DNA of 6,512 nucleotides from JBGSOW01 sp041738875 (GTDB lineage: Bacteria > Patescibacteriota > Dojkabacteria > CALFHW01), in NCBI GenBank assembly GCA_041738875.1, contig JBGSOW010000013.1, positions 1-6,512 of the forward strand, read 5' to 3'. Positions 5,660 through 6,512 of the stretch are shown here, piece after piece. Each line of letters opens with the position of its first letter. Position 1 is the first letter of the stretch. Under the pieces are notes generated by a model that saw only the letters and a list, made by a program, of their open reading frames with translations, did no database searches and was not told the DNA's origin. The translations under genes and the position numbers were made by a program.

Positions 5660-6490
5660 TCATTCGGTTTTTTGTATGCCGTCGAGATGACGCTGAAAAA
5701 ATTCATTTGCATATCCACGACAATTGAAAATTGCTACCAAAGCCTCTTCAAATGTTCCAAATAATGGATATGCACCAAAGCTTCGACGAATAGACTTATT
5801 GTACTCAAGCATTAAAAGATCCGACATATGGCTGCAGATAATTGCTTTCATTAAGCATGGAGTATCATTGTTATATAAGATTCCTCTCAGACTATAAATA
5901 TATCCGATGACTTCGATTTTATGAGCCAAAGGATCTTGCGAACCAACTATAGGAGAAATATCGACAATATCTGTTACTTTAATTTGTAAAATCACTCGAT
6001 CATGATTGTTCTTTAGATAGAAGGTGCCTTCCAATCTCGATCTTCCACTATCTACAACATCTTCGGTTTGATGATTAATAACTATTGGAACCTGATAGTC
6101 AATATAAATTTTTGGATCTAAATTATAAGCATTGGGATGTTTCGAAGATCTTGAATACTTTATGTAGACTTCCGGTGTAACAACACTATATCCAGCAAAA
6201 CTACTATCTATACCAATAATCTCGATAACCTTATACTTATTTCCGACATCATCAGATATCTCTAATACTATTTGATCTCTACCTGCTATTTCTATCTCAA
6301 AATAAATATCCTGAGGATTATTGGATGGCACTTCGCTAAAGACAATATGCGTTGGTATCTTACGGGGATCAATCCCCCGCTCTCTTAAATTAACGTCTAA
6401 GTCCACTATGACATCATTTTTTTCCCGCCCAGCAAAGATCTGTACTTGTGGTCTACTTGTTTCAGGAAGTACTCTAACTGGTTCAAACAC
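5660..6490 (-). CDS. Unrecognised 276-aa beta-rich protein
   Basis: Complete frame with a GTG start (GTG TTT GAA CCA, 6490-6479) and a TGA stop followed directly by an in-frame TAG. I do not recognise the protein. Alternating hydrophobic and charged residues over ~15-205 suggest many beta strands, for example QDIYFEIEIAG, DQIVLEISDD, EVYIKYSR, KIYIDYQVPIVI and RVILQIKVTDIVDI. The C-terminal ~65 residues look more helical (CLMKAIICSHMSDLLMLEY, then FEEALVAIF). No signal peptide or membrane helix is apparent and no catalytic motif stands out. There is no in-frame ATG near the N-terminus, so GTG is the best start; it closely resembles the GTG-TTT start of the gene at 457. No Shine-Dalgarno sequence is visible, and a TATAAAT (6503-6497) lies only six bases before the GTG. 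It converges on the fused pentose-phosphate gene, 102 bases away. The sustained frame and consistent codon use support a real gene; the function is unknown. Confidence 0.75.
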   Translation of the reverse strand: MFEPVRVLPETSRPQVQIFAGREKNDVIVDLDVNLRERGIDPRKIPTHIVFSEVPSNNPQDIYFEIEIAGRDQIVLEISDDVGNKYKVIEIIGIDSSFAGYSVVTPEVYIKYSRSSKHPNAYNLDPKIYIDYQVPIVINHQTEDVVDSGRSRLEGTFYLKNNHDRVILQIKVTDIVDISPIVGSQDPLAHKIEVIGYIYSLRGILYNNDTPCLMKAIICSHMSDLLMLEYNKSIRRSFGAYPLFGTFEEALVAIFNCRGYANEFFQRHLDGIQKTE

Positions 6491-6512
6491 TTATTTATTT
6501 ATAAAAAATTAA

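Noticed and set aside
5660..5665. Possible alternative genetic code (TGA read as glycine)
   Set aside because: No gene needs TGA readthrough and glycine is coded normally. The one TGA stop is followed immediately by TAG, so it gives no evidence for recoding.
6321..6512. 63-codon plus-strand frame reaching the right edge
   Set aside because: Antisense to the start of the 276-aa gene, with no recognisable features or ribosome-binding site.

Overview
The window comes from an AT-rich bacterial genome using the standard bacterial code: the four stops seen are TAA, TAA, TAG and TGA, and no gene is interrupted by an in-frame TGA. There are almost no convincing Shine-Dalgarno sequences, and two genes appear to start with GTG. 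A fused, economical pentose-phosphate enzyme next to unrecognised genes would fit a candidate-phyla-radiation (Patescibacteria-like) bacterium. That placement is an inference; no rRNA or ribosomal marker is present to prove it.

Layout. Positions 1-3309 are a minus-strand cluster, read right to left: a cytochrome P450-like protein (3309-1450), an unrecognised protein with DPETG repeats (1404-544), and a second, partial member of that same unrecognised family (457-1, running off the left edge). A short recurring box, TTAATATAAG, lies upstream of all three. The divergent region 3310-3415 holds a good sigma70-type promoter for the P450 gene and two near-identical dyad elements that look like operators. 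Positions 3416-5557 on the plus strand encode one polypeptide joining ribose-5-phosphate isomerase B, a ribulose-phosphate 3-epimerase-like barrel and the N-terminal half of transketolase. Positions 5558-5659 are a short convergent spacer with no clear terminator. Positions 5660-6490, on the minus strand, encode a beta-rich protein I do not recognise.

How the genes may work together. The fusion would interconvert ribose-5-P, ribulose-5-P and xylulose-5-P and hand pentoses to transketolase, but the C-terminal transketolase half is not in this window and must come from elsewhere. The P450-like gene and the two paralogues look like one transcription unit of accessory function. The P450 keeps the heme-cysteine loop and the I-helix motif but lacks the usual ExxR of helix K and carries several insertions, so it may be a highly divergent oxygenase or a heme protein with another job. 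No ferredoxin or reductase partner is visible here.
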